Of a DNA stretch of 64,000 nt, positions 25,556 through 34,327 are shown piece by piece. Numbering within the stretch: position 1 is the stretch's first letter; each line of letters starts with the position of its first letter. This DNA is from Rufibacter tibetensis (GTDB lineage Bacteria > Bacteroidota > Bacteroidia > Cytophagales > Hymenobacteraceae): positions 2,711,501-2,775,500 of the forward strand of contig NZ_CP012643.1 in NCBI RefSeq assembly GCF_001310085.1. Reading direction: 5' to 3'. Under the pieces are notes generated by a model, which saw only the letters and a list, made by a program, of their open reading frames with translations, made no database searches and was not told where the DNA came from. Both the position numbers and the translations under genes were made by a program.

Positions 25556-26266
25556 ATGCTGGTAAAAACCCGTGGCATTGTCCTGAGCTTTATCAAATTC
25601 AAAGAGTCTTCCATCATTGTTCGCATCTACACCGAAGAACTAGGATTGCAGAGCTACATTGTGAACAGCGTCAGGAAGAAGGGAAGTGCGTCACGTATAG
25701 CCTTATTTCAGCCTTTTACCTTGCTGGACATGGTGGTGTACCCATCTGGAAAAGGAGGGCTCACTCGCATCTCTGAATACAAATGCAGCTACCAGTTCAG
25801 TACCGTGCCTTACGATATCAGGAAAAGCAGTATTCTGTTATTTCTGTCAGAGGTGGTTTCCAGAACCATCAGAGAAGAAGAAGAAAACAGGCAGCTTTTT
25901 GAGTTCCTGCACAATTCCATTCAGTTGTTTGACGAGCTGAAAACCGGGTTTGAGAACTTCCACCTGATCTTTCTACTGCAATTAGGCGGTTATCTGGGGT
26001 TTGGAGTTTCTTCAGCCGACGAACTTATTACTCAAGTTGCTTTTGAAGCAGGTGGTGCACCGGCTTTGGGGAATAGCCTGATGCAGTTGCAGCAATTGGA
26101 ACCGTATTTAACAGAAGTTATCCAAAAGGGTGAAGGAGCCAATTTGCCCAATGGGAAAATCCGACGGGAGTTGTTAAGCCTGTTGGTGCGCTACTTTCAA
26201 CTGCACGTTGACCAATTAGGCGAGATCAGGTCTTTGCCCGTTCTGTCAGAAGTGTTAAGTGAATAG
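25556..26266 (+). CDS. recO: DNA repair protein RecO
   Basis: RecO loads RecA onto SSB-coated single-stranded DNA in the RecFOR recombination and repair pathway. The 236-residue protein starts MLVKTRGIVLSFIKFKESSIIVRIYTEE in the standard RecO OB-fold manner. The N-terminal domain (about 1-80) is followed by the helical domain. The zinc-binding Cys cluster of many RecO proteins is absent, which is common in Bacteroidota. It follows porZ by about 100 bases and is closed by a hairpin terminator. Confidence 0.9.
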   Translation: MLVKTRGIVLSFIKFKESSIIVRIYTEELGLQSYIVNSVRKKGSASRIALFQPFTLLDMVVYPSGKGGLTRISEYKCSYQFSTVPYDIRKSSILLFLSEVVSRTIREEEENRQLFEFLHNSIQLFDELKTGFENFHLIFLLQLGGYLGFGVSSADELITQVAFEAGGAPALGNSLMQLQQLEPYLTEVIQKGEGANLPNGKIRRELLSLLVRYFQLHVDQLGEIRSLPVLSEVLSE

Positions 26267-26291
26267 GTCTACGATATTCTACAAGTGATAC

Positions 26292-26332
26292 AAAAAGAAA
26301 GGCTGCTCCTGTGAAGGGCAGCCTTTCTTTTT
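26292..26332. terminator. Bidirectional terminator between recO and FKBP gene
   Basis: Fifteen-base arms (AAAAAGAAAGGCTGC and its complement) at 26292-26306 and 26318-26332 enclose an 11-base loop. A-run and T-run ends serve both converging transcripts. Confidence 0.85.
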
Positions 26333-26350
26333 GGTCTGAAGAACCTTGTT

Positions 26351-26881
26351 CTACAAGATGTCTAATAAATCAACCTCAAACATAAGAGGAGCACCGCTTG
26401 GGATGGAAGGGTAACTTCCTACAGGGCCATATCCTAAGTGAGAAGGGATAAACAGAATGGCTTTTTCTCCTTCTTGCATAAGGGGCAAGCCTTCATCCCA
26501 GCCTTTGATTACTTTTCCGGCACCCACCTGAAATTCAAACGGGTAAACTCTTTTCCATGAAGAATCAAAGACGTACTCATTCTGCACCAGTTTCCCAATG
26601 TAATGCACGCTCACTTTCTGACCCGCTACCGGTTTTGCGCCGGTTCCAGGCTTCAGTACTTTGTAGTACAAGCCTGAGGCGGTCTTTACAGTGTCTGTGA
26701 TGTTGTTAGCCTTAAAATAGGCCTGAATCATCGCATCATCGGCTTTTGCCTGGGCTTCATAATCATAGTTGGCGTAGGGATCATACGGATCTGGTTCGTC
26801 GCCACAAGAAGTAAGCCCGAGAAGGAAGCTAAAGGCCAGTAATAACTGCCATAACGCGCTTCTCTTTAGTAACTGTTGCAT
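26351..26881 (-). CDS. FKBP-type prolyl isomerase lipoprotein
   Basis: This 176-residue lipoprotein (lipobox LTSC, Cys 26) carries one FKBP domain (about 75-176). It shows the family marks VSVHYIGKL, FDSSW, VIKGWDEGLPLM and GEKAILFIPSHLGYG, and so should speed proline isomerisation during folding of exported proteins. An acidic Asp/Tyr-rich stretch follows the lipid anchor. It is the downstream partner of another FKBP lipoprotein gene only 12 bases away. In gliding Bacteroidota a similar lipoprotein, GldI, supports gliding or T9SS function. I cannot say whether this is that ortholog. Confidence 0.9.
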   Translation of the reverse strand: MQQLLKRSALWQLLLAFSFLLGLTSCGDEPDPYDPYANYDYEAQAKADDAMIQAYFKANNITDTVKTASGLYYKVLKPGTGAKPVAGQKVSVHYIGKLVQNEYVFDSSWKRVYPFEFQVGAGKVIKGWDEGLPLMQEGEKAILFIPSHLGYGPVGSYPSIPSGAPLMFEVDLLDIL

Positions 26882-26893
26882 AAGTATTTAGTA

Positions 26894-27910
26894 TTATAAA
26901 CCAGGACCGCCTGGGCCTGCAGGACCTTGAGGGCCAGCAGGAGCGGCTGGGGCATCTTTAATATCCACCAGTTCCACATCAAAACGCAGGATAGAGTTAG
27001 CGGGTAACTCAGCACCGCGTGCCATTGAGCCGTAACCTAGCGGAGAAGGAATCAACAAGGTGCCTTTGCTGCCTTTGTTGAATTGCTTGATGCCTTCTTC
27101 CCAGCCTTTGATTACTTGGTTTTGACCTAACGGGAATTCAATAGGTTTACCACCGTTTGATTTTTCAGAAGAGTCAAACTCTTTGCCGTTCAACAGGGTG
27201 CCTTTGTATTTCACGCTTACCACTTTACCATCTGTGGCGTTAGGGCCAGTACCTGGTTGGGTAACTACGTAGTACACGCCTGAAGGAGTTTTCTGCACTT
27301 GAAGATTGTTTTTCTTTACGTACTCCTGAATCAGCTTTTCGTCAACCGGACCCTGTTTGGCGGCGCGGGCTTCCATCTCTTTTTGCTGACGCTCCATCAT
27401 TTTAGGATAGTCGGCCATGGCTTCCTGCTCAGTCTGCAAGTTGATCGCTTTCACGAAAAAGGTCAGGAAACTGCCTTTTTCAATGAATGGAGGAAGTGGG
27501 CTTCTGAACGTTTTAGCAAATAAGGTATCAGCGTTGATTCTGAATACAGCGCTGTCGCCTTTGTCCAACATCAGGAATGCTTCTTCAATGCTTCCTTTGT
27601 TTGGAGACGCCACCATTTTAATCTGGATTGGCATTGCATTATCTTTGGTGCTGAACAACAAAGAGTCCTTGGCGTTGCGGTACTCCATTTCAAAGCTCAT
27701 CACTTTGTCAAGCTTAGCCTTGTAAGCAGCAGACGTAGTATCGTGTTTCGCTTCTTTAAGCTCGTATTCGCCTTCTTTGTTTTGAGAATACAGCTTGTAT
27801 TCTAACCCAGAAGGGGCTTTTACAAATTCATCCTTGCCTAAGTTCTTGCAAGAATAAGAAAAAAAGGCAACCGCCATAGCTGGCAGTATGTAAAGAGATT
27901 TTTTTAACAT
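26894..27910 (-). CDS. Two-part FKBP lipoprotein with collagen-like tail
   Basis: This 338-residue lipoprotein (lipobox FSYSC, Cys 21) has a divergent FKBP-like N-terminal part (about 30-165), probably without isomerase activity. A second, canonical FKBP domain follows (about 205-315, VVSVKYKGTLLNGKEFDSS, VIKGWEEGI, LLIPSPLGYG). The last 20 residues are rich in Gly, Pro and Ala with GPQGPAGPGGPG, a short collagen-like tail that is unusual for the family. It probably acts in the periplasm as a folding factor. It is co-transcribed with the smaller FKBP gene and probably with the upstream nrnA-like gene (33-base gap). Confidence 0.9.
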   Translation of the reverse strand: MLKKSLYILPAMAVAFFSYSCKNLGKDEFVKAPSGLEYKLYSQNKEGEYELKEAKHDTTSAAYKAKLDKVMSFEMEYRNAKDSLLFSTKDNAMPIQIKMVASPNKGSIEEAFLMLDKGDSAVFRINADTLFAKTFRSPLPPFIEKGSFLTFFVKAINLQTEQEAMADYPKMMERQQKEMEARAAKQGPVDEKLIQEYVKKNNLQVQKTPSGVYYVVTQPGTGPNATDGKVVSVKYKGTLLNGKEFDSSEKSNGGKPIEFPLGQNQVIKGWEEGIKQFNKGSKGTLLIPSPLGYGSMARGAELPANSILRFDVELVDIKDAPAAPAGPQGPAGPGGPGL

Positions 27911-27943
27911 TGTTTTTAGGTTATGAAAGCGTCTTTTAAGGGT

Positions 27944-28954
27944 TTAGTTTACTAGTTGTTCTGTATACTGCGGTAATAGACTCACAAATTTATCTACTGT
28001 TTCGTTCAGCGGTAAATAGGAGATCCCACCCGCGGCGTTTTTGTGGCCGCCTCCGTTGAAGTGCGCGCGTGCAAACTCATTTACTGAGATGTCTCCCACA
28101 GAGCGGAAAGATATCTTTACGGCCTCTGTGCGGTCAATGAACAGGGCCGCAAACCGTACTCCTTCAATAGAAAGGGCAAAGTTTACCAAGCCTTCAGTAT
28201 CACCGGTCTGGGAGTTGTAAGCTTTCAATTCCTCAGCAGTGACCGCAATAAAGGCGGTGTTGTATTCCCGCACTACCATGAGCTTGTCTTTAAGCACGTA
28301 CCCTAAGAACCTCAGGCGCGACTCAGAGTAGCTGTCATAGATGTTGCGGTGTACCTTGCAGATGTCAATGCCGTTGTGGAGCAGGTCTGCAATGATCATG
28401 TGCACGTTGCGCGTAGTGCTTGAATGACGGAAAGAACCCGTATCAGTCATGATGCCAGCGTACAGACATTCACCAATCTCCACATCTACCAACGCTTCAT
28501 CTCCTAGTTCCCGTATCACCTCATACACGATTTCCGCTGTGGCAGCGGCGTTAGTGTCTGAGAACATGATATCTGCGAAGTGCTCGGGCTGAAGGTGGTG
28601 GTCAATGAGTACTTTGGTACCGGTAGCCTGCTGGATGTAATTCCCCAGTTCATTGATCCGGCTAAGGGCACTGAAGTCTAAGCAAAAAATGGCATCGGCT
28701 TCTTTTATGATTTGCTGGGCCTGGGCATCGGTTTTATGGCTGTATACCAACACCTCTTCATTGCCACTCATCCAGTTAAGGAAAGAGGGGTAGTCTGATG
28801 GGGTGATTACCTGAACCTGGTGCCCTTTTTTCTTAAGGTAGCCAGCCAATCCTAGTGAAGATCCCAAAGCGTCCGCATCCGGTTTATGGTGCGTGGTGAT
28901 CATGATCTTCTTAGGAGACTGTAAAAGCTCCTTTAGCTCGTTGATTTGCTGCAT
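27944..28954 (-). CDS. nrnA: DHH-family phosphoesterase, NrnA-like
   Basis: This cytoplasmic 336-residue enzyme should degrade very short RNAs (nanoRNase) and possibly dephosphorylate pAp, as in bifunctional NrnA. The DHH domain has THHKPDADALGSSLG (near residue 20) and the signature IDHH (near 115). The C-terminal DHHA1 domain carries the RNA-binding FNGGGHKNAAGG. An upstream in-frame TTG-type extension of 40 residues exists, but I choose the ATG at 28954 (MQQINELKELL) as the family start. It probably heads the operon with the two FKBP genes and is divergent from ndk. Confidence 0.88.
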   Translation of the reverse strand: MQQINELKELLQSPKKIMITTHHKPDADALGSSLGLAGYLKKKGHQVQVITPSDYPSFLNWMSGNEEVLVYSHKTDAQAQQIIKEADAIFCLDFSALSRINELGNYIQQATGTKVLIDHHLQPEHFADIMFSDTNAAATAEIVYEVIRELGDEALVDVEIGECLYAGIMTDTGSFRHSSTTRNVHMIIADLLHNGIDICKVHRNIYDSYSESRLRFLGYVLKDKLMVVREYNTAFIAVTAEELKAYNSQTGDTEGLVNFALSIEGVRFAALFIDRTEAVKISFRSVGDISVNEFARAHFNGGGHKNAAGGISYLPLNETVDKFVSLLPQYTEQLVN

Positions 28955-29098
28955 TGTATACTCACAGTCCGCTTGAAAAAATAGCGGATACAAGCTGCAA
29001 AATTCTGAAGAATAAAAGTACAAACCAAATAAAATCAATGAACTACCTACCGGTTCGGTATTTTTGCCGTACAAAATGGGTTTTGGGCCAAAGTATGT

Positions 29099-29106
29099 TA
29101 ATTTTG
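29099..29106 (+). promoter_or_regulatory. Probable -7 element of ndk
   Basis: TAATTTTG fits TAnnTTTG exactly and lies 41 bases before the ATG. The nearest TTTTG upstream is only 13 bases away, so the -33 box is uncertain. Confidence 0.4.
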
Positions 29107-29147
29107 CCCGCGAAAAATCTAATTAACTCCCTAACGAAAGAGAAAAA

Positions 29148-29567
29148 ATGGCTGGAAACGTAACGTTCACCATGATCAAACCAGATGCCGTACAGGATAA
29201 CCACATTGGCGGTATCACCAAAATGATGGAAGAAGCTGGCTTTAGAGTAGTGGCCATGAAAAAGACCCGTCTTACTGAAGAGCGTGCCGGTCAGTTCTAC
29301 GAGGTACACAAAGAGCGTCCTTTCTACGGCGACCTGGTAAAATACATGAGCTCAGGACCCATTGTGGCCATGATCCTGGAGAAAGAAAACGCGGTTCTTG
29401 ATTTCCGTACCTTGATTGGTGCCACTAACCCAGCCCAGGCTGAGGAGGGAACCATCAGAAAGATCTACGCGAAGTCTGTAGAAGCCAACGCTGTGCACGG
29501 TTCTGACTCTGATGAGAATGCCCAAATTGAAGGTGAATTCTTCTTTGGCGCTGATGAGCGTTTCTAA
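29148..29567 (+). CDS. ndk: Nucleoside diphosphate kinase
   Basis: Ndk balances nucleoside triphosphate pools by moving the gamma-phosphate through a phospho-histidine. The 139-residue length is standard. The start [13 protein letters not shown], the middle segment [16 protein letters not shown] and the active-site motif NAVHGSDS (His near residue 114) are all present. It is preceded by a promoter-like element and followed by a perfect terminator. Confidence 0.98.
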   Translation: MAGNVTFTMIKPDAVQDNHIGGITKMMEEAGFRVVAMKKTRLTEERAGQFYEVHKERPFYGDLVKYMSSGPIVAMILEKENAVLDFRTLIGATNPAQAEEGTIRKIYAKSVEANAVHGSDSDENAQIEGEFFFGADERF

Positions 29568-29588
29568 GCTCTTTTAGAGAAAACATAG

Positions 29589-29624
29589 AAAAAACGCCTG
29601 ACTGCAAAGTCAGGCGTTTTTTTG
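29589..29624 (+). terminator. Terminator of ndk
   Basis: AAAACGCCTGACT pairs with AGTCAGGCGTTTT around GCAA, followed by a T run. A near-copy, including the flanking bases, lies at 30965-30999. Confidence 0.9.
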
Positions 29625-29703
29625 TGGGGTGTTTTTTGAGAATTGCTTATTTTAATATTAGTAATTAGTTAATTTAGAGTGGGTTATACTAAATGCGTCA
29701 ACT

Positions 29704-30858
29704 ATGAAGCTAACTTTACCTTTGTTCTATTTCATGCTCCTGTTCAGTGTGTTTCTGCTAGGGGCAAGCAATCTTTCCGTTCGAAAAAATCCAAGGCATG
29801 TGGTGCCTTTTACGATTTTTTATGATGAAGATTCTAAAGTTACGACCAAAGAGAAAGCTTTTATAATTCGAAATGCTTTTATGGATTCTGTGAAGAATTC
29901 ATTTGTAGGTCTGGTAAAGGATGATTTTGTGGACGGTAGTACCGCAATGCGTGTCTCTTATAAAATATCTGGAAAGGATGGTGCTTTTAAACAGTTCTAT
30001 CCTAATAAACAACTGGAAAGCCAAGGGCAATACTTTGCAGATAATCCAAGTGGAGTGTGGAAGTATTATTATCCAGATGGCAAATTAGAGCAGGTGATAG
30101 AGTTTTTGCCTAATCGCAAGTTTAGTGTAAAACAGTACTTTGATGAAAATGGGAATCAATTGTTAAAAGATGGAACCGGAGATTGGAACACAACAGTGGT
30201 TACAAGATGGGGTATTTATATAAATATCATAAATATCAAAAGCCAATGGAAGGATGGGGTGAAGCATGGAAGATGGGAAGTATCAAGAACAAAGAATGTA
30301 AAATACTTGGTTGAGTATTTTGATAAGGGTGAGTTTAGAAGAGGAGAGTCTTATGATGTAACCGGGAAGACAATAGAAGGAGAGTATAACACCCAGAGAG
30401 CAGAATCCTTCCCCTTCTTTAATTTGGCTGAATACAGAGAAAAAATGGATGTAAGCCAAGCATTGGGAACAAAAGCAAGAGCTTTAAAATACATTTTGCG
30501 AAAAGAACATTTAATATTGCAGGACAACTCCGGCATTATTTATACAGAGAAAGACAGCTTGGATAAGAGGCCTGAGTTTCCGGGAGGTCATAGGGCAATG
30601 TTAAAGTTTTTAGGAGATAAATTTAGAGTTCCAGAAGACGCTAAAAAGGTTGGGATTAATGGTGAGTTAGTTCTAGGCTTTGTCGTAAGACCCGATGGAA
30701 CAACTAAAGACATAGAAGTAGTAAAGTCATTATACCCAAGTATTGATGCGGAAGGAATGAGAGTGGTTGCCAACATGCCTCTTTGGAACCCAGGTATTTT
30801 AAAAGGTAAGCCTGTGAATGTTAGATGTACTGTGCCCTATAGAATTGTAATTCGGTAA
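29704..30858 (+). CDS. Exported MORN-repeat protein with TonB C-terminal domain
   Basis: This 384-residue protein starts with a signal peptide (about 1-22). MORN-like repeats follow in the middle (about 92-180, AFKQFYPNKQLESQGQYF, SGVWKYYYPDGKLEQV), the pattern annotators often call YwqK-like. A TonB C-terminal domain (about 289-384) ends the protein, with EFPGGHRAMLKFL and GELVLGFVVRPDGTTKDIEVVKS. There is no Pro-rich span or inner-membrane anchor, so it is not a classical TonB. I infer a periplasmic or surface protein of unknown role. It is paralogous to the protein encoded at 32066-33193 but visibly more AT-rich. It is flanked by two nearly identical terminators. Confidence 0.85.
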   Translation: MKLTLPLFYFMLLFSVFLLGASNLSVRKNPRHVVPFTIFYDEDSKVTTKEKAFIIRNAFMDSVKNSFVGLVKDDFVDGSTAMRVSYKISGKDGAFKQFYPNKQLESQGQYFADNPSGVWKYYYPDGKLEQVIEFLPNRKFSVKQYFDENGNQLLKDGTGDWNTTVVTRWGIYINIINIKSQWKDGVKHGRWEVSRTKNVKYLVEYFDKGEFRRGESYDVTGKTIEGEYNTQRAESFPFFNLAEYREKMDVSQALGTKARALKYILRKEHLILQDNSGIIYTEKDSLDKRPEFPGGHRAMLKFLGDKFRVPEDAKKVGINGELVLGFVVRPDGTTKDIEVVKSLYPSIDAEGMRVVANMPLWNPGILKGKPVNVRCTVPYRIVIR

Positions 30859-30964
30859 TAACCATTGTATTATAGCTAAAGAATGCTTTTCTAAAGAGCC
30901 GTTTCTCTGTTGTTAACTCATGGCTATTGCTTCTTAAACTCAAATGTTAATCTCATTCAACCAT

Positions 30965-30999
30965 AAAAAACGCCTGGCTGCAAAGTCAGGCGTTTTTTT
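30965..30999 (+). terminator. Near-duplicate terminator
   Basis: The hairpin CGCCTGGCT-GCAA-AGTCAGGCG plus T run copies the ndk terminator with one base changed in the left arm. It lies 107 bases past the upstream stop codon and faces the converging DUF4199 gene. Confidence 0.75.
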
Positions 31000-31057
31000 G
31001 TGAGCTGTTTTTCAGCTTCTGTTTACGGGCAGATGGCTTCACTGCAAATTGGAAAGC

Positions 31058-31570
31058 TTACTTTTTATTTATAATTCCTGAGGGTTGATATCTGGCGCTG
31101 TCAGGCTGTCCACCAGATTTGTCAAAGGCCATCATGAGAATGTAGCTAGTCATCGCGCCCACAGCAGTGCCCAAGATAACCACAGAGCCCATCACCATCA
31201 AGAGCGGCAACCGGAAACCAAAGTAATCTTGGTTTTGAAGCACGCCGGCATAGCCAGGATTGATGAAAATAGCATGAACAAGGATAAAGCCTGCGTATAG
31301 CGCTGCGCCTAATAAACCCACTATAAACCCAATGGCCAGCCCAGGCAAGTAAGGAGGCTCCCTATGCAGAGCATCATAGTGCTTTCTAAGGGTGTTGATA
31401 GCCAGTATGACGGCTATGAAAATGAAGATGTTGCTGCCGAAGCGAATAACATCACTGTTTTGTAACCCCAATAGGTTGATGGTCAAGTAGTAGATGATCA
31501 TCGCAATGGCGGAGAAGATGGCGTACTTAATGCCAATGCTTTGGGGTGAAATTGTTGCCATAGATTCCAT
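31058..31570 (-). CDS. DUF4199 membrane protein
   Basis: This 170-residue protein has four membrane helices with short loops, matching the DUF4199 family found across Bacteroidota. The function is unknown. Starting from the ATG at 31570 (MESMATISPQSIG) gives the usual N-terminus; a further ATG at 31561 is also possible, and the TTG at 31591 is unlikely. A hydrophilic tail rich in Gly, Gln and Ser ends the protein. It is convergent with the MORN/TonB gene and has no operon partner. Confidence 0.85.
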   Translation of the reverse strand: MESMATISPQSIGIKYAIFSAIAMIIYYLTINLLGLQNSDVIRFGSNIFIFIAVILAINTLRKHYDALHREPPYLPGLAIGFIVGLLGAALYAGFILVHAIFINPGYAGVLQNQDYFGFRLPLLMVMGSVVILGTAVGAMTSYILMMAFDKSGGQPDSARYQPSGIINKK

Positions 31571-32065
31571 TCTTAAAGTTGGAGTTTGCAAATACCGAGA
31601 GGAGTGAGCGAATGCTTTTTCTGAGAGCGAAAAAGTACGATGGGTCTTACTAAATACGTAAAGAGGTGTGTTTTGTCTACTGTGCTTATTAAAAGCAGGC
31701 CTTTACGGAAGCATGTCTTGGTAACCAGCATCTAAGCTGTAATGTTTAGCCTAGAAGTATTATCACTGGTACTTTTTCATTTCTGTAGAAACTAACTTAT
31801 CTTATCTTGAAATCAGAAAAATCTTTTAAGTCTGATTTCCAGAAACGGGCTGTAAACACGTTCCTGACTTTCTGCTTTACCAGAGAGCATAAAACTGGAA
31901 CGGCCTTGCTGCTTCTGCAGGCTTTCGGCTCTAAAAACCAAAGGGTGGAAGGGTAGTGGTTTAAGCCCGTTTTTGCCAAACTATACTCAAAGCCAATATA
32001 CTTTCTATCAGAAATTAAATAATAAACTTGTTATTCAATCTGTAATCCATATAACCTTCCCCCGC
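31571..32065. other. Intergenic region with hairpin and likely promoter
   Basis: No gene is supported here. A 9-bp perfect inverted repeat (GAAATCAGA at 31809-31817, TCTGATTTC at 31831-31839) is present; its right arm is followed by CAGAAACGGGCTG, similar to the dispersed palindrome tip seen elsewhere. TTTTG at 31971-31975 and TATACTTT at 31997-32004 (21-base spacing) could be the promoter of the downstream MORN/TonB gene. Confidence 0.45.
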
Positions 32066-33193
32066 ATGCAAACTCGTCTTATCTGTTTTTTACTGGTCAT
32101 AGCTGGTGTGCTTCAAAAGCATAAGGCTACCGCGCAGGTGGTGCCGGTCACCATTTTCTATGACCAAAACCTTATGATCACCATCAAGCAGAAGGCTGCC
32201 CTTACTCGGGTGGCCTCTTTAGATACCGTAGCATACGTGTTCAGAGGTGCCGTTACGGATTATCTTTCAGACGGGCAGTTGTACCAGCAGTTTACCTATG
32301 CTGAAGCTGGTAAAGAAGGCCCGTTTCAAGCGCTGCATCCAGAGAAGAAAGTAGCCAGAGAAGGAGCTTTCAAAGAAAATCAGCCGGTTGGAATATGGAA
32401 GTTCTATTATCCAGACGGCAAGCCGCTGCAAACCGTGGAGTTTTTGCCTGACCAGGAGTACCGGGTTTTGGAGTACTACAACTTTCTGGGGCAGCAGTTA
32501 ATCAAAGACGGCACGGGCAATTTGGAAACCACCAGCAGAGTAAGAGTAGGTTATGCTTACATGAACCTGCTGCTGGAAGGACAGTGGAAAGATGGCAAGA
32601 AAACAGGCCAATGGCAATTTCTGCAGGCCGATGGGAAAAAGGTTCTGGTTAGAGAGTATGAGAATGGAGTGGTTAGGAAAAGAAAACTGTATCATCCGCA
32701 GAACGGCGGTTTGATTGACTCAAAAGTGAATCAAGACGGTGAATCATGGCCTTTCCTGATGACGCTAAGAGAGATGGAAAAGCTGAACTTTGATAAGGCT
32801 GTGTTCGGGAGTAAAGAAGGGATCCTTCAATATATTCTTAAAAAAGAGCATCTGCTCTCTATTGATTCATTAAGACTAGCAGGTAGCCTGGACTCTGGCA
32901 GTAAACCAGAATTCCCGGGCGGGGAAGCGGCCATGTTCCGTTTTCTAGGTTCCCATTTCAGAATACCTGTAAACGACATGCGAAACAAGATAAATGGCAC
33001 CGTGCGCGTTTCATTTGTAGTAGGAGAAGATGGCTCAGTGTCAGATCCTTTGATCGTTGAATCCCTTTCAAGAGGAGTAGACGCAGAAGCACTAAGGGTT
33101 GTCCGGCTTATGCCCAAATGGAAACCTGCTGTCATCAACGGAAAGCCAGTGGCCTACACGTATACAATCCCCTACACCATAAGAATGAAGTGA
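32066..33193 (+). CDS. Exported MORN-repeat protein with TonB C-terminal domain
   Basis: This is a paralog of the protein encoded at 29704-30858, with the same architecture. It has a signal peptide (about 1-24, ending near ATAQ), a VPVTIFYDQN block and MORN-like repeats (GIWKFYYPDGKPLQTVEF and KTGQWQFLQADGKK). The TonB C-terminal domain is at about 281-375 (PEFPGGEAAMFRFLG, GTVRVSFVVGEDGSV). The ATG at 32066 begins the signal peptide; an upstream TTG at 31973 would add an unnatural 31 residues. The next gene starts 3 bases after its stop, so they form an operon. The role is unknown; an interaction with outer-membrane proteins through the TonB-like domain is inference. Confidence 0.86.
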   Translation: MQTRLICFLLVIAGVLQKHKATAQVVPVTIFYDQNLMITIKQKAALTRVASLDTVAYVFRGAVTDYLSDGQLYQQFTYAEAGKEGPFQALHPEKKVAREGAFKENQPVGIWKFYYPDGKPLQTVEFLPDQEYRVLEYYNFLGQQLIKDGTGNLETTSRVRVGYAYMNLLLEGQWKDGKKTGQWQFLQADGKKVLVREYENGVVRKRKLYHPQNGGLIDSKVNQDGESWPFLMTLREMEKLNFDKAVFGSKEGILQYILKKEHLLSIDSLRLAGSLDSGSKPEFPGGEAAMFRFLGSHFRIPVNDMRNKINGTVRVSFVVGEDGSVSDPLIVESLSRGVDAEALRVVRLMPKWKPAVINGKPVAYTYTIPYTIRMK

Positions 33194-33196
33194 GCT

Positions 33197-34234
33197 ATGG
33201 TACAAAAAGAAATGACCCATCTGTTTAGGAAGTCTTTTAGAAATAATCCTCTGTTTTTGGCCGTACTCACACTGGCTCTGCAGGTGTTCTGTTTTGGGCA
33301 GGCAGGAGCAGATACGATTCAGGTAAGTAATGACCCAGGGAAAACAGAGAAGGTCAAAGTAGTACGCACCTTCTCCAGTGAGGCAGGTTTGAAGAAAATG
33401 CGTCCTTTCACTTTGACTAAAGAACTTTATTTTGATACGTTATCGCGGGTGCAAAAAGAGGTGGGCTACATGTATTCAGAATCTATTTTCGGGGTGGACT
33501 CCTCTGTTGTCGTGCAAGAGTATACTTATGCCGGAGGCAGTAATACTGTCTCCTTCCTGAAGAAAACTAGTTTACACATCGTGAACAAGGAGCGCTATAA
33601 GAACGAGGTAGGGTATGAATTTGATCAGCATGGTGCGGTACGTAAAACGCTGGTTTACCAACCTGATGGAACCATGAAAGTGATGGGTGGCGACTCAGAA
33701 GACCAACAGCAGGAGGCATCATCTGCTGGCCAGCCACTAAAACATGATGCCTATGCCAATTACCCAGCCCCTTTAGAAGATACTCCGGGTCCTATGCCAA
33801 GAAACGCCCGGTCAGCTTGGCTGTCCCCTAGTCGGCCCAAGCGAACACCGCCCGTACCACAACCCCTTCCTGATGCACCGGTGAAAACCCTCGTCAAGCG
33901 GGAAGAATTGGCAAATGGGTACGTGATCAGGGAGGAAACAACCTCTGGTAAGTTGGTGGCAGAGCAAAGGGTGCTTCTGAATGACCAAAAGCTGGTATCA
34001 CACATCATTTCCTCAGTAAGTGGAGCCAAACAACCCAAAACCATCTCCATCGAAAACTTTGTTTATAACAATAATGGAAAGGAGATAGAGCGAACAATCA
34101 GGGGGGAAGATGGAAAATTGGTGACCAAGTATTCGCACGCGTATGATGCCCAAGGGCATTTAGTTAAAAGCGTGGAAAGCGACAAAAAAGGTAAAGTCAA
34201 AAAGGTCATGCAGTTTGAATACGAGTTTCACTAG
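33197..34234 (+). CDS. Exported protein of unknown function
   Basis: I do not recognise the family. The 345-residue protein has a positively charged N-terminus and a signal peptide ending near GQAGA (about residue 37). Two beta-rich halves are separated by a Pro/Arg-rich linker (about 195-225, SPSRPKRTPPVPQPLP). Phrases like YEFDQHGAVRKTLVYQPDGT and YDAQGHLVKSVESDKKGKV resemble RHS/YD-type or MORN-type strands, as in its neighbours. It starts 3 bases after the preceding MORN/TonB gene, so it is translationally coupled and probably works with it in the envelope. Confidence 0.75.
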   Translation: MVQKEMTHLFRKSFRNNPLFLAVLTLALQVFCFGQAGADTIQVSNDPGKTEKVKVVRTFSSEAGLKKMRPFTLTKELYFDTLSRVQKEVGYMYSESIFGVDSSVVVQEYTYAGGSNTVSFLKKTSLHIVNKERYKNEVGYEFDQHGAVRKTLVYQPDGTMKVMGGDSEDQQQEASSAGQPLKHDAYANYPAPLEDTPGPMPRNARSAWLSPSRPKRTPPVPQPLPDAPVKTLVKREELANGYVIREETTSGKLVAEQRVLLNDQKLVSHIISSVSGAKQPKTISIENFVYNNNGKEIERTIRGEDGKLVTKYSHAYDAQGHLVKSVESDKKGKVKKVMQFEYEFH

Positions 34235-34301
34235 AGGGTGCCGTCCACCATTTCGGGCCTAATTTAGAAGAATAAGCTCTAAACAAGCCTTCAGAAATTT
34301 A

Positions 34302-34309
34302 TACCTTTG
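34302..34309 (+). promoter_or_regulatory. Possible -7 element before the short TonB-domain gene
   Basis: TACCTTTG is an exact match to TAnnTTTG, 18 bases before the ATG at 34328. No -33 TTG is seen at the right distance. Confidence 0.3.
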
Positions 34310-34327
34310 GTAGAATCTCTGATCCTT

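Noticed and set aside
25468-25776. Open frame overlapping the start of recO
   Set aside because: It is in another frame, without a signature, and recO accounts for the region.
31973-32065. Upstream TTG extension of the second MORN/TonB protein
   Set aside because: It overlaps the likely promoter and places 31 residues before the signal peptide.
29704-33193. Toxin-antitoxin annotation for the MORN-repeat proteins
   Set aside because: The YwqK antitoxin label follows MORN repeats only. These proteins have signal peptides and TonB domains and no toxin partner.
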